From positions 10,918 through 74,917 of the forward strand of contig CAYTFW010000007.1 in the NCBI GenBank assembly GCA_964437145.1: DNA of 64,000 nucleotides. The letters run 5' to 3'. The notes beneath the pieces were generated by a model. That model ran no database searches, was not told the DNA's origin, and worked only from the letters and a program-made list of their open reading frames with translations. Of this stretch, positions 26,119 to 33,617 are shown in pieces. This stretch comes from JAFAZJ01 sp964437145. GTDB lineage: Bacteria; Pseudomonadota; Alphaproteobacteria; Reyranellales; Reyranellaceae. The position numbers were made by a program, and so were the translations under genes. Each line of letters starts with the position of its first letter. Position 1 is the stretch's first letter.

Positions 26119-26558
26119 GCTGCGCTAAGGCATTTTGAGTGCGTGTGGTCGGCCAGCACTTCGATGATGCGGCAGTCCGCTACCTTGCCGTGGCGGCATT
26201 GCCGAATCATCCGCCGCAGCTCGGCCCTGAGGCTCAGCAGGCGCTCGATCTTGCTCTCGACCTCGCGCAACTGGGCCTGGGCGACCTGATCGACGGCGGC
26301 GCAGGGGCGATCGGGTTCATCGGACAGCTTCAACAGTACCCCGATCGCCTCGAGCGGGAAGCCGAGTTCACGCGCATGCCGGATGAATGCCAGGCGATCG
26401 GCATGCGTACCGTCGTACACCCGCTGGTTTCCCGCAGTCCGCACGACTTGGGGCATCAGTCCGATGGCTTCGTAATAGCGTATTGTCTGCACTTGGCAGC
26501 CGGCCTGCCGCGCCAGTCGTCCGATGGAAATGTGCCGAGCCGCAGCCATTGCCGACAT
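26091..26558 (-). CDS. MerR-family metal regulator (CadR/PbrR/ZntR-like)
   Basis: Protein of 155 residues (ATG 26558) with an N-terminal winged HTH (ISIGRLARQAGCQVQTIRYY and on), a dimer coiled coil, and a metal-binding part with Cys in DRPCAAV and a Cys-x8-Cys pair in QCRHGKVADCR. A His/Cys-rich tail (DHTHSKC) follows. This layout suits Cd/Pb/Zn sensors rather than Hg sensors. A second ATG at 26549 has better spacing to AGGAAAGG. It is the only intact merR in the window and could serve all four MerR-type promoters seen here. Confidence 0.85.
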   Translation of the reverse strand: MSAMAAARHISIGRLARQAGCQVQTIRYYEAIGLMPQVVRTAGNQRVYDGTHADRLAFIRHARELGFPLEAIGVLLKLSDEPDRPCAAVDQVAQAQLREVESKIERLLSLRAELRRMIRQCRHGKVADCRIIEVLADHTHSKCLSAAHERSSLPL

Positions 26559-26565
26559 CCTTTCC

Positions 26566-26596
26566 TGAAAGGTACAGCAACTGGAGGATTTATAGC
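26566..26596 (+). promoter_or_regulatory. MerR-type promoter divergent from merR
   Basis: TGAAAG (26566-26571) and TATAGC (26591-26596) are 19 bases apart. The spacer holds TACAG-CAA-CTGGAG, an imperfect dyad. It overlaps the merR start region and fires toward the LivM-like gene. It is similar over its length to the second site at 27937. Confidence 0.6.
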
Positions 26597-26702
26597 TCCC
26601 CAACGCGTCGGACACCACGGGAACGCTCATCATGTCTGCGAGAGCTTTGCTCCGGTACCATGTCGAAGGCGTGGAATACATGTAAGATCTCCGCGCCCGC
26701 GC

Positions 26703-27758
26703 ATGAGCCGGCTTCCACCTTGGTGGCCAATCGAGATGAGCAGGGAACGGGGTTCGCTGTTGCATGGCGAAGCTGCCGTTGGCTTCGTGCGACTGCTGGT
26801 CACGACGGCGGTGACTATCGTGCTTCTTGTCATGCCATCTGTTCTCGGTGGCTATCCACTTGTTGTCTTGTCCCACATGCTCGTACTTTCCATCGCCTGC
26901 CTGGCGCTGAATCTCGCTTACGGCACTGCTGGGATGCTCTCCCTCGGGCACGCGACCTATTTCGGAGTTGCGGCTTATGCCGGCGCATTCCTTTACAGGT
27001 TTTCGGACGTCGATTCGTTCGAGCTCTACCTGCTGACGGGGGTCGTTTGCTCGACGATTTTCGCGGCAATCATCGGATTTCTCTGTGTTCGACATACGAA
27101 GATCTTCTTCTCGATCCTGACGCTTGCGCTCTCGATGGTCGTCTACTCCCTCGTCATCGACGGGGCGATCTTCCGGCTGTTCGGCGGGGTAGGATGGGGA
27201 CTCTATCTGCTCGGCGGCGGCTCGATGTACCTTCCGCGGCTATCCATTCTGGGGAAGCAATTCGACGCCGAAGAATTCATTCCCGTCATCTACAACGTCA
27301 TTGTTGTCGCGTTCATCGCTTCCGCCGCTCTTCTTTCGAGGATCAGTCGATCGCCATTCGGACAGGCTCTTCGGGCAATTCGTGACAACGAGACGCGTGC
27401 TGCGTTTGTCGGCATTCCCGTGCGTCAATATCGATGGTACGCGTTCATGATCTCCGGCTTCTTCGCCGGACTTGCCGGTGGTCTCTACGGGCAATTGGCG
27501 CGACAGATCACGCCGGACCAGCTCCATTGGCTGTTCTCAGCCCAGTTGGTGGTCGCAACTGTGCTGGGCGGCACCCGGCATTTCGCAGGGCCCATCCTAG
27601 GAGCGTTCGCCTTCGTCGGCCTAGATGAAATCGCGTCGCGATGGACCGTGGGACGCTATTCGGTGCTCGGTGCGTTGCTTATTATCGTCGTCTTCGCATT
27701 GCCCGGCGGCATTGCGGCTGGATTCGCAGCGATCAGGAACGTGGTCAGAAGACACTAG
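26703..27758 (+). CDS. Orphan LivM-like ABC permease subunit
   Basis: Inner-membrane protein of 351 residues of the branched-chain amino acid permease family, with about eight to ten helices and the conserved LAYGTAGMLSLGHATYFGVA motif of LivM proteins. Normal systems also have LivH, two ATPases and a binding protein, none of which is near. It lies between an intact and a broken merR and downstream of a MerR-type promoter, so metal-controlled expression is possible. ATG 26703 is chosen; ATG 26736 is an alternative. It may be a captured fragment without function. Confidence 0.75.
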   Translation: MSRLPPWWPIEMSRERGSLLHGEAAVGFVRLLVTTAVTIVLLVMPSVLGGYPLVVLSHMLVLSIACLALNLAYGTAGMLSLGHATYFGVAAYAGAFLYRFSDVDSFELYLLTGVVCSTIFAAIIGFLCVRHTKIFFSILTLALSMVVYSLVIDGAIFRLFGGVGWGLYLLGGGSMYLPRLSILGKQFDAEEFIPVIYNVIVVAFIASAALLSRISRSPFGQALRAIRDNETRAAFVGIPVRQYRWYAFMISGFFAGLAGGLYGQLARQITPDQLHWLFSAQLVVATVLGGTRHFAGPILGAFAFVGLDEIASRWTVGRYSVLGALLIIVVFALPGGIAAGFAAIRNVVRRH

Positions 27759-27769
27759 ACCGGTGGCAA

Positions 27770-27923
27770 TACGCCACTGCAGCGCAGGCGCGGACTGCCT
27801 GCTGTTCGCAAAGGCTCGGGTATCAGCCCGATTGCTTCGTAATAACGTATCGTTTGCACCTGGCATCCTGAATTGTGTCGCTAAGCGTCCGAGGGAGATG
27901 TGTCCAGGCGTCGCGGTCGCCAT
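27770..27923 (-). pseudogene. Decayed merR copy, frameshifted and truncated
   Basis: From ATG 27923 the frame reads like the N-terminus of the MerR at 26.5 kb (HISLGRLATQF). The match then jumps to another frame, which gives CQVQTIRYYEAIGLIPEPLR before similarity stops next to the end of the LivM-like gene. It keeps only the DNA-binding part. Its upstream promoter-like site is preserved. It is best explained as a duplicated merR region cut short when the LivM-like gene was joined in. Confidence 0.75.
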
Positions 27924-27936
27924 CGCCGATATCCTC

Positions 27937-27967
27937 TTGAAGCTAAAGCAACTGGAGGAATTATAGG
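27937..27967 (+). promoter_or_regulatory. MerR-type promoter upstream of the copper-delivery genes
   Basis: TTGAAG (27937-27942) and TATAGG (27962-27967) have 19-base spacing. The spacer contains CTAAAG-CAA-CTGGAG, a CTnnAG dyad. It resembles the site at 26566-26596 and points to the DsbA-like gene at 28132. The regulator gene beside it is broken, so control would have to come from elsewhere. Confidence 0.65.
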
Positions 27968-28131
27968 TCCCTTGCTGAGCACTACGGGAAGACCGATCAT
28001 GTGAACGGCGTTTCCTGCCAGCGCAGGTGTTGGCCAACGTCCTGCTATAGCCGCGGTGTCGCTGATAACGAGTTGGGCACGAATGGACGTCTGGGTCCGT
28101 AACAATAGAAGATTGGGACGGGCGGGAGGAC

Positions 28132-28818
28132 ATGCAGGTGAGCGGATCGTACACGAGCGGTTCACGGCCCCCAGACGCACAGATTGGCCGACGCGCTGCG
28201 CTGTTGGTCGCTATACCCGTCATGGTATGGGCGGCGGCAACAACAGCTGCCGCTCAGAGTGCGCCGGGCGCAAGACCTCTGCCGGATCGGACCTTGGGGG
28301 CGGCGACGGCGCCGCTAGCCATCATCGAGTATGCGTCGTTGACCTGCAAGCACTGCCAGCGATTCCATATAGAGGTCTTTCCGGTGGTGAAGCAGAAGTT
28401 CATCGAGCCTGGGCGTGTGCGCTTGCTCTTCCGGCACTTTCCGCTGGATCGTGTCGCACTCCAGGCCGCAACCGTCGCGCAGTGCATCGAGCCTGCGCGG
28501 TTCTTCCCCTTCATCGATGCGCTCTTCCAGGCGGAGGAAACGTGGGCGCATGCATCGGACCCCCGGGAGGCGCTGATCCGTTTGGGCACGTTTGCGGGGA
28601 TGGCGCGACAGCAAGTTGAGGCCTGTCTGAACGACGAATCCCTGATCAGGGCCATCGTCGCCGAGCGCCAAGTGGGGGAACGGCAATTCAAGGTCAAGGC
28701 AACCCCCACATTCGTGATGGGCTCGACGGTCGAGCAAGGCTTTAAGGACGCGGCACAGTTTGTCAGCTTGATCGAACGGGAATTGGCCCGCGTCGCCGCG
28801 GGGCCGCCGTCGCGCTGA
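28132..28818 (+). CDS. DsbA-family thioredoxin-fold protein
   Basis: Periplasmic thiol-disulfide protein of 228 residues. An N-terminal signal or anchor (about 20-42) precedes a thioredoxin fold with the active site CKHC (Cys72, Cys75) and a cis-Pro region in VKATPTFVMG. It fits the DsbA/DsbG-like group with an inserted helical domain. With PCuAC and SCO downstream it may keep copper-binding cysteines reduced or oxidise envelope proteins under metal stress. Confidence 0.88.
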   Translation: MQVSGSYTSGSRPPDAQIGRRAALLVAIPVMVWAAATTAAAQSAPGARPLPDRTLGAATAPLAIIEYASLTCKHCQRFHIEVFPVVKQKFIEPGRVRLLFRHFPLDRVALQAATVAQCIEPARFFPFIDALFQAEETWAHASDPREALIRLGTFAGMARQQVEACLNDESLIRAIVAERQVGERQFKVKATPTFVMGSTVEQGFKDAAQFVSLIERELARVAAGPPSR

Positions 28819-28833
28819 TCGCCGCTGCCATCC

Positions 28834-29037
28834 ATGCCCAAGCCGGGACCTCGCCCTGACCCGGTCGCGAACAGAGAGGCTGGCCGAGCCCGCCGCCGCA
28901 AGAACATCGTGATCTTCCTTCTGCTGCTGATCGTTGTTGTGATGTTCTATTTCATGACCTTGGTGAGATTAGGCGAGCCACCCTCGCACCGAACAAAGCA
29001 GGACACCACCCCACCGATCGAGAGAGGCCCGCCATGA
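28834..29037 (+). CDS. Small single-pass membrane protein (CoxF-like)
   Basis: Protein of 67 residues with a basic N-terminus ending in RRRKNI, one strong membrane helix and the motif FYFMTLVRLGE. Small proteins with this pattern accompany cytochrome oxidase copper-assembly genes in alphaproteobacteria, which suits the PCuAC and SCO genes that follow. It overlaps the PCuAC gene by four bases. The role is inferred from context. Confidence 0.6.
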   Translation: MPKPGPRPDPVANREAGRARRRKNIVIFLLLLIVVVMFYFMTLVRLGEPPSHRTKQDTTPPIERGPP

Positions 29038-29504
29038 AAATCCTGTGGATTCTGGCCGCCCTGATCGCGTCGATAGCGGCACCAGCCGCGGCTTGCGCCC
29101 CGAATGAGCGCGGCATTGTTGCGGAGTCGGTCTGGTCCAAAGCGACACCCAGACGGGCAACCACTGCTGCGATCTACATGCACCTTCGTGACTGCGGCAC
29201 GGCCGGAGATCGGCTCAAGGCAATAGAAACACCGGCCGCAGAACGCGCCGAACTCCATTCCATCTCTATGGAAAATGGCGTGATGCAAATGCGACCTGTC
29301 GTCGGCGCCGACGTGCCGGCTGGCGGCAGCATCGACCTCGCCCCTGGCAAGTTGCATGTCATGCTGATCGGATTGAAGCACCCGCTCAAGGAAGGAGACG
29401 TCGTACCCATGACGCTGATCTTCGACAACGCCGGCAGGGTGCAGGTCGAATCGGCCGTCACAGGGCTTGGCGGGCCACCACCTCCGTATCAGCACAAGCA
29501 CTGA
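29034..29504 (+). CDS. Periplasmic copper chaperone PCuAC
   Basis: Protein of 156 residues with a signal peptide (cut near residue 20) and the PCuAC Cu(I) site: His75 and Met79 in ELHSISM, Met86, then His108 and Met110 in KLHVML. PCuAC proteins deliver copper to the CuA centre of cytochrome oxidase together with SCO proteins. The C-terminal tail is Pro- and His-rich. It sits four bases before the SCO gene. Confidence 0.9.
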   Translation: MKILWILAALIASIAAPAAACAPNERGIVAESVWSKATPRRATTAAIYMHLRDCGTAGDRLKAIETPAAERAELHSISMENGVMQMRPVVGADVPAGGSIDLAPGKLHVMLIGLKHPLKEGDVVPMTLIFDNAGRVQVESAVTGLGGPPPPYQHKH

Positions 29505-29507
29505 GCC

Positions 29508-30977
29508 ATGTCGCTGCGAATCCACCTGATGCTGCTTGGACTCCTGTGCGTCGTTGGAGCCGGTGCTGCGGCCGTGGTATGGATGACGCCACTGGGCGGT
29601 CCCGATCCTCGGCCACCTACGCAAGGCGGTATCACGGCCAGCCTCGGCCGGCCAATGGGTGGCGAATTTGCGCTCGTCGACCACACCGGCCGCGCGGTAA
29701 CGGCGCAGGATTTCGCCGGCAAGACACGACTGGTGTTCTTTGGCTTCACGCACTGCCCCGACGTCTGCCCTACAGGGCTCTCAAGACTATCGCTGCTCCT
29801 TGAAGAGTTGGGTGAGCAGGCCAAGGACGTACGTGCACTGTTTATCACGGTCGATCCCGAACGGGACACGCCCGAGGTGATGAAGGACTATGTCTCGAAT
29901 TTTGCCGGCAACATCATCGGCCTTACCGGCACGCCCGAGCAAATTGCCGCGGTTGCCAAGTCGTTTCATGCCTACTTCAAGAAAGCGCCGCAGCCGGACG
30001 GCGGGTATCTCGTCGATCACACTGCTTCGATTTTCGTGCTCGACCGCAACGGAGATTTTCGTGCCACGATCGATATCCACGAAGATCCCTCGGCGGCGCT
30101 GCAAAAGGTCCTTCGGCTGATTCGAGCGTCGGGATCCCGACGGAGGCGGCGGAGGCGGGGAGGCGAGGAGCCGGAAAAAACGGCGAGTGGCGCGATAGGG
30201 TCGGCGGGGCTGAACCATCCACTGCTGCCGACAACGAATAACGTCGGCTTTGGCGAAGCCTTTGCAGGGCTGGAGACGCGGCTACAAGAACTCATATTGA
30301 CTTGTTTGAAGAGCCGGAAGTTTGATGCAGAACTCTTGACCCTTGGTAGAAACTTCTGGTGGGCGTGGCACGGCTCGCGTAAGGAGTCGCTCGCCGGGCA
30401 AAGGGCAAAGCGAGAATTCAATGGCGGCGCGCGGCGCTTGTCGGCTTTCATCCAATGGTACAATGAACTGCCGCAGGAACTCGCGCAGCGCTTTTCAGCC
30501 GACATAGCGGCTCGATCCCCGCGTAGTACCCTCGCAGCACTCGAACGACTGCACATGGGTAAGCATAGCGGAGACGGAAACCTGCCGCCATGGCAGCAAC
30601 TGCAAGCAAATCCAGACTCGGGGCGGGTCTGCCAGGCCTTGGTCAGCCTCTTGCAGTCATGGGTTGACCATCTCGTAGACCTTGCTGCGGAGACAAGCGG
30701 GAAGGGTGTGGCCGACAAATCGAACCCGCTAGTCTATCTCTGCAATGGCGTTGCCGACCTGTGCGATCGTGGCCTGGGGATTGCCTTCGAAGGCTCACCC
30801 AGGAAGGAAACGCCCTGCCGTACCCTGCTGTTGGGACTAGTGCAGGCCACCGATCCTGCCATTCCGGTCACGGCAATCGACATACCTATGCAGTCCATCA
30901 AATGGGCCCGTCGCCGGCGTCAGCGCGAAAGGCGTCGGTGTCAAGGTGAACGCGCTGTCTGCCGTAGACATAAATAG
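29508..30977 (+). CDS. SCO1/SenC copper protein fused to an unknown C-terminal domain
   Basis: Protein of 489 residues. Residues 1-205 are a complete SCO protein: N-terminal membrane anchor, CPDVC (Cys83, Cys87) and His171 in VDHTAS, which together hold copper for CuA assembly. A normal SCO ends here. From about residue 211 the frame runs through an Arg-rich linker into a further 270 residues that look helical and globular (RLSAFIQWYNEL, PLVYLCNGVADLCDR) and match nothing recognised. This is either a true fusion or a read-through into the remnant of another gene. Confidence 0.8.
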   Translation: MSLRIHLMLLGLLCVVGAGAAAVVWMTPLGGPDPRPPTQGGITASLGRPMGGEFALVDHTGRAVTAQDFAGKTRLVFFGFTHCPDVCPTGLSRLSLLLEELGEQAKDVRALFITVDPERDTPEVMKDYVSNFAGNIIGLTGTPEQIAAVAKSFHAYFKKAPQPDGGYLVDHTASIFVLDRNGDFRATIDIHEDPSAALQKVLRLIRASGSRRRRRRRGGEEPEKTASGAIGSAGLNHPLLPTTNNVGFGEAFAGLETRLQELILTCLKSRKFDAELLTLGRNFWWAWHGSRKESLAGQRAKREFNGGARRLSAFIQWYNELPQELAQRFSADIAARSPRSTLAALERLHMGKHSGDGNLPPWQQLQANPDSGRVCQALVSLLQSWVDHLVDLAAETSGKGVADKSNPLVYLCNGVADLCDRGLGIAFEGSPRKETPCRTLLLGLVQATDPAIPVTAIDIPMQSIKWARRRRQRERRRCQGERAVCRRHK

Positions 30978-30978
30978 A

Positions 30979-31263
30979 TCATGTCCCCGGTCGCTCAGCG
31001 GTGTGGGCGGTGTTGCGCGCAATAGCGACAAGCGCCGCCACAATCCCCAACGCTATCCTATATCCGAGCAATTGCCCCACCGCTTGCACGATTCCCTCGG
31101 CCGTACCGCTGGTCAGCAATGACCAGGCCCGAAACACGCTATAGAGGATTCCGGTTAGCGAGCCGCAGCTCGCGAATCGCCATACGCTCCATCGTTGGGG
31201 CGATGTGTTTCCGGTGCCATGACTTCGCACCACGGCCGTCGCATTCGGAGGTGATGGTCGCAT
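30979..31263 (-). CDS. Possible small membrane protein
   Basis: Reading frame of 94 residues from ATG 31263, with two hydrophobic stretches in the C-terminal half (LTGILYSVFRAWSLLTSG, then YRIALGIVAALVAIA). A GGGGTGA lies six to eight bases before the start. No family was recognised. It ends two bases from the SCO gene on the other strand. Moderate hydrophobic content is the main support. Confidence 0.35.
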   Translation of the reverse strand: MRPSPPNATAVVRSHGTGNTSPQRWSVWRFASCGSLTGILYSVFRAWSLLTSGTAEGIVQAVGQLLGYRIALGIVAALVAIARNTAHTAERPGT

Positions 31264-31710
31264 CTGGTCACCCCGCCTTGGCGTTGGAACTTTCGAGGCT
31301 TTCGCGCGACGCCTTGCGGTTCTGTTCGTCATTGGTGCCTACGAGTCTGCCGGCGGCCTCGTATCTGGAGGAGCTGATCGGATTGCTGCCGCCGGCCTCA
31401 GTCAAGGCCCAATATCCTTTGGCGCTTGGTCTTGCGACTGACAGCGCGCCATCCCAGAGAGCAGGTATCGCCGTTGACCATCGGCTTGCTCCTACGCAGC
31501 TGGACTCTGACCGCGTCGCCAGGAGTTTCTTCATCGTGCGCTGCTGATTCCGTGGTAAAATATTCAAATACTGCGGTGGTCGTCCGTTCTGTCGGGTCGA
31601 ACTGCCTCAGCGCGCCGGGTCGAATGTAGTGCTTGTAACCCAAAGTGGATCAACCAGACCACGACTATCATCGAGCGGTCCATTCCGTCTGCTGAAGAAG
31701 GAATCTCCTC
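31264..31710. other. Gap with no convincing gene
   Basis: Overlapping frames exist on both strands, but none has a domain, a signal peptide or a ribosome site worth calling. The stretch probably carries the promoter of the secreted HExxH gene at 31711. Confidence 0.5.
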
Positions 31711-32436
31711 GTGCTCCGACGCCGGGCGCTCGCAATCCTTGCCTGCCTTCTCGTAGGGTTGGGAAGCACGACCCTGTCCCTAGCTCAGCAAGTCCCCGTG
31801 GAGCCGCGTGACGACTGTGGTTTTCAAGATGTTGATGCCATATCCGATGGGCCCGGCGATCTGGAGCTTGCCTGCACCGCACTTCGTGAAATCATTGCCT
31901 ACTTTCGAACCATGGGATTTGGCGTGGTTCCCGCGATCTCGATGCGGTTCGTCGATGCTCCGGCCGACCGCGCCTCTCCCCATGGGTACTTTGACCCTGG
32001 AAAAGGGCAGATCGTCGTCTATCGCACGGCCCACGTAAGCCCATGGGGGCTGCCATGGAGTCGGGCCCTGGTCGCGTCATTTTTGAAACATGAACTGGTC
32101 CATATGGTCGTTTGGCATGTCGTCCGGGATAGGGGGCGCCTGCCCCGGGAATGGCACGAGTTCATCGCCTACGTAGTTCAGCTTGATCTGATGGAGCCGA
32201 CGGATCTCACGGAGATCTTGAAGAACCACTCGAGTATTCAGCCGTTTAGTGAACTGCTCTCGGTCAATGAGTTCACATATGGAATGGGGCCTGAAGCGTT
32301 CGCCGTTGCCGCCTACAAGATGCACTACCAGCGGGGCGGAATGGCATTCCTGCGACAGCTGCTGAGCGGCGAGATTGTACCGCCAACGGTCGGGCATCCT
32401 TTTCCCGTGTTTCCGGATGAGACACCACGACGATGA
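31711..32436 (+). CDS. Secreted putative zinc metalloprotease (HELVH motif)
   Basis: Protein of 241 residues with a signal peptide (cut near AQQ at residue 26) and a HExxH site as HELVH (His127, Glu128, His131). A second conserved-looking HEFIAYVVQ helix follows and could supply the third ligand or structural contacts. The family resembles uncharacterised DUF proteins of proteobacteria. The substrate is unknown. It stands alone between the SCO gene and the leftward ATPase operon. Confidence 0.6.
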   Translation: MLRRRALAILACLLVGLGSTTLSLAQQVPVEPRDDCGFQDVDAISDGPGDLELACTALREIIAYFRTMGFGVVPAISMRFVDAPADRASPHGYFDPGKGQIVVYRTAHVSPWGLPWSRALVASFLKHELVHMVVWHVVRDRGRLPREWHEFIAYVVQLDLMEPTDLTEILKNHSSIQPFSELLSVNEFTYGMGPEAFAVAAYKMHYQRGGMAFLRQLLSGEIVPPTVGHPFPVFPDETPRR

Positions 32437-32544
32437 CTGCCCATCAATCTCGGGTATCCCACTTGCGACCGGCGTTCGATGCGGAAAACCTCGCAACCCC
32501 TTCAACCTCTAGCGGCTAGAGCAGCAAGGCTGGCATGGTGCTCC

Positions 32545-33153
32545 CTAGAGCCAGCGCCGTACGCGCTTGCAGTATGCGATGTAGTCAGGGCCATAGGTTG
32601 CCCTAAGCGATTCTTCTTCAAATCGGACCTGAATCTGGGCTCCAAGCCAGATGGCAGTGAGCCCCATCAAGCTGACGGCCGTTGCAGATGTCAGAAATAG
32701 GCCGATCGCTTCCGCCAACACACCGAGAAGAACCGGATTGCGGCTGACGGTGAACGGTCCGGTACTGACAAGCCACGGCAACGCACCTGTCGGGATTCCG
32801 ATACCCCAATGCTCGCCCATCACGATCTGCGTCATCACGAGCCAAAATGCGCCCAGAAGTGAGAGGCCAAACCCGGATAACCTGACCGCTTCCGTCGACA
32901 GCCAATCGATACGACCGAAATTGTGTTCCGACTCGGGAAGGATGGCCCGATACGAAAAATACAGAAGCATGACACCAAGCGCCCGGCGAAGAATTTCACG
33001 CACGAAGGCATGCGGGCTATCCGTCGATCCGAGGGCGCTGGTATGCTGGCTCGACGACACGCGCCCCTGCCTATAGGACTGTGCAAGATGGGCGGCGACC
33101 GAGAGAAGCAACACGATGAGCGGTCCCCAGCGGATCAGAAACTCGATGGGCAT
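32545..33153 (-). CDS. Isoprenylcysteine methyltransferase-family membrane protein (CzcN-like)
   Basis: Protein of 202 residues with five or so hydrophobic helices and the C-terminal ICMT/PEMT signature: GPFTVSRNPVLLG, then EEESLRATYGPDYIAYCKRV. Members use S-adenosylmethionine. CzcN in the Cupriavidus czc cluster belongs to this group, and similar genes often follow Zn/Cd ATPases, though the substrate is not known. It is the last gene of the leftward unit after the P-type ATPase and the zinc-ribbon protein. Confidence 0.82.
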   Translation of the reverse strand: MPIEFLIRWGPLIVLLLSVAAHLAQSYRQGRVSSSQHTSALGSTDSPHAFVREILRRALGVMLLYFSYRAILPESEHNFGRIDWLSTEAVRLSGFGLSLLGAFWLVMTQIVMGEHWGIGIPTGALPWLVSTGPFTVSRNPVLLGVLAEAIGLFLTSATAVSLMGLTAIWLGAQIQVRFEEESLRATYGPDYIAYCKRVRRWL

Positions 33154-33263
33154 GGCTGGTCACCATTCGTCTCCACCGGCGAGCCGCTTTGTTGCACCGG
33201 GTTGGATATTGGCGAAAGGACGTCTGCACACACGCGACCCTCGCAAACCACGACGAGGCGAAG

Positions 33264-33551
33264 TCAGTCGAAAAGCTCCTGGAACCACGACTTGCGTCGA
33301 TAGCCATGATTGCCGTAGGCGCCCCGGTGGCCGTGCTTCTCGTAGCCTCCTTGAGACTCCACCGTGGGCAGACTTGGCATGGCCTGCTCGCGCGGCTGCA
33401 CAGCGGCTCTTTCGATGATCTTGTCCAGTTCGCCACGCTCGAGCCAGACGCCGCGGCATTTCGGGCAGTAGTCGATTTCGATGCTCTGCCGTTCGGTCAT
33501 GACGAGGTCGACGTCAGCACACGTCGGGCATTTCATGGGCACGATCTCCAT
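33264..33551 (-). CDS. TFIIB-type zinc-ribbon protein
   Basis: Protein of 95 residues with an N-terminal zinc ribbon, CPTC and CPKCRGVWLERGELDKIIER, characteristic of the zf-TFIIB family of small bacterial proteins. The tail is rich in His, Gly and Tyr (GYEKHGHRGAYGNHGYRR) and could bind metal. The role is unknown, though genes of this kind are often next to metal transporters. It lies 66 bases after the ATPase stop in the same direction. Confidence 0.82.
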   Translation of the reverse strand: MEIVPMKCPTCADVDLVMTERQSIEIDYCPKCRGVWLERGELDKIIERAAVQPREQAMPSLPTVESQGGYEKHGHRGAYGNHGYRRKSWFQELFD

Positions 33552-33617
33552 TCAATGTAGTCGTCAATCGTCGGCCCGGCGCTCGAGGCTCGCCGTAAGG
33601 GTGCCGTGTACGCCCTC

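Noticed and set aside
30130..30180. Frameshift that would end the SCO gene at its normal length
   Set aside because: The frame stays open with a folded-looking sequence; no nearby in-frame stop was lost to a visible single-base change, so it is reported as a fusion instead.
31119..31547. Frame of 142 residues on the plus strand in the gap before the HExxH gene
   Set aside because: Composition like a shadow frame, overlapped by several equal frames on the other strand, no start signal.
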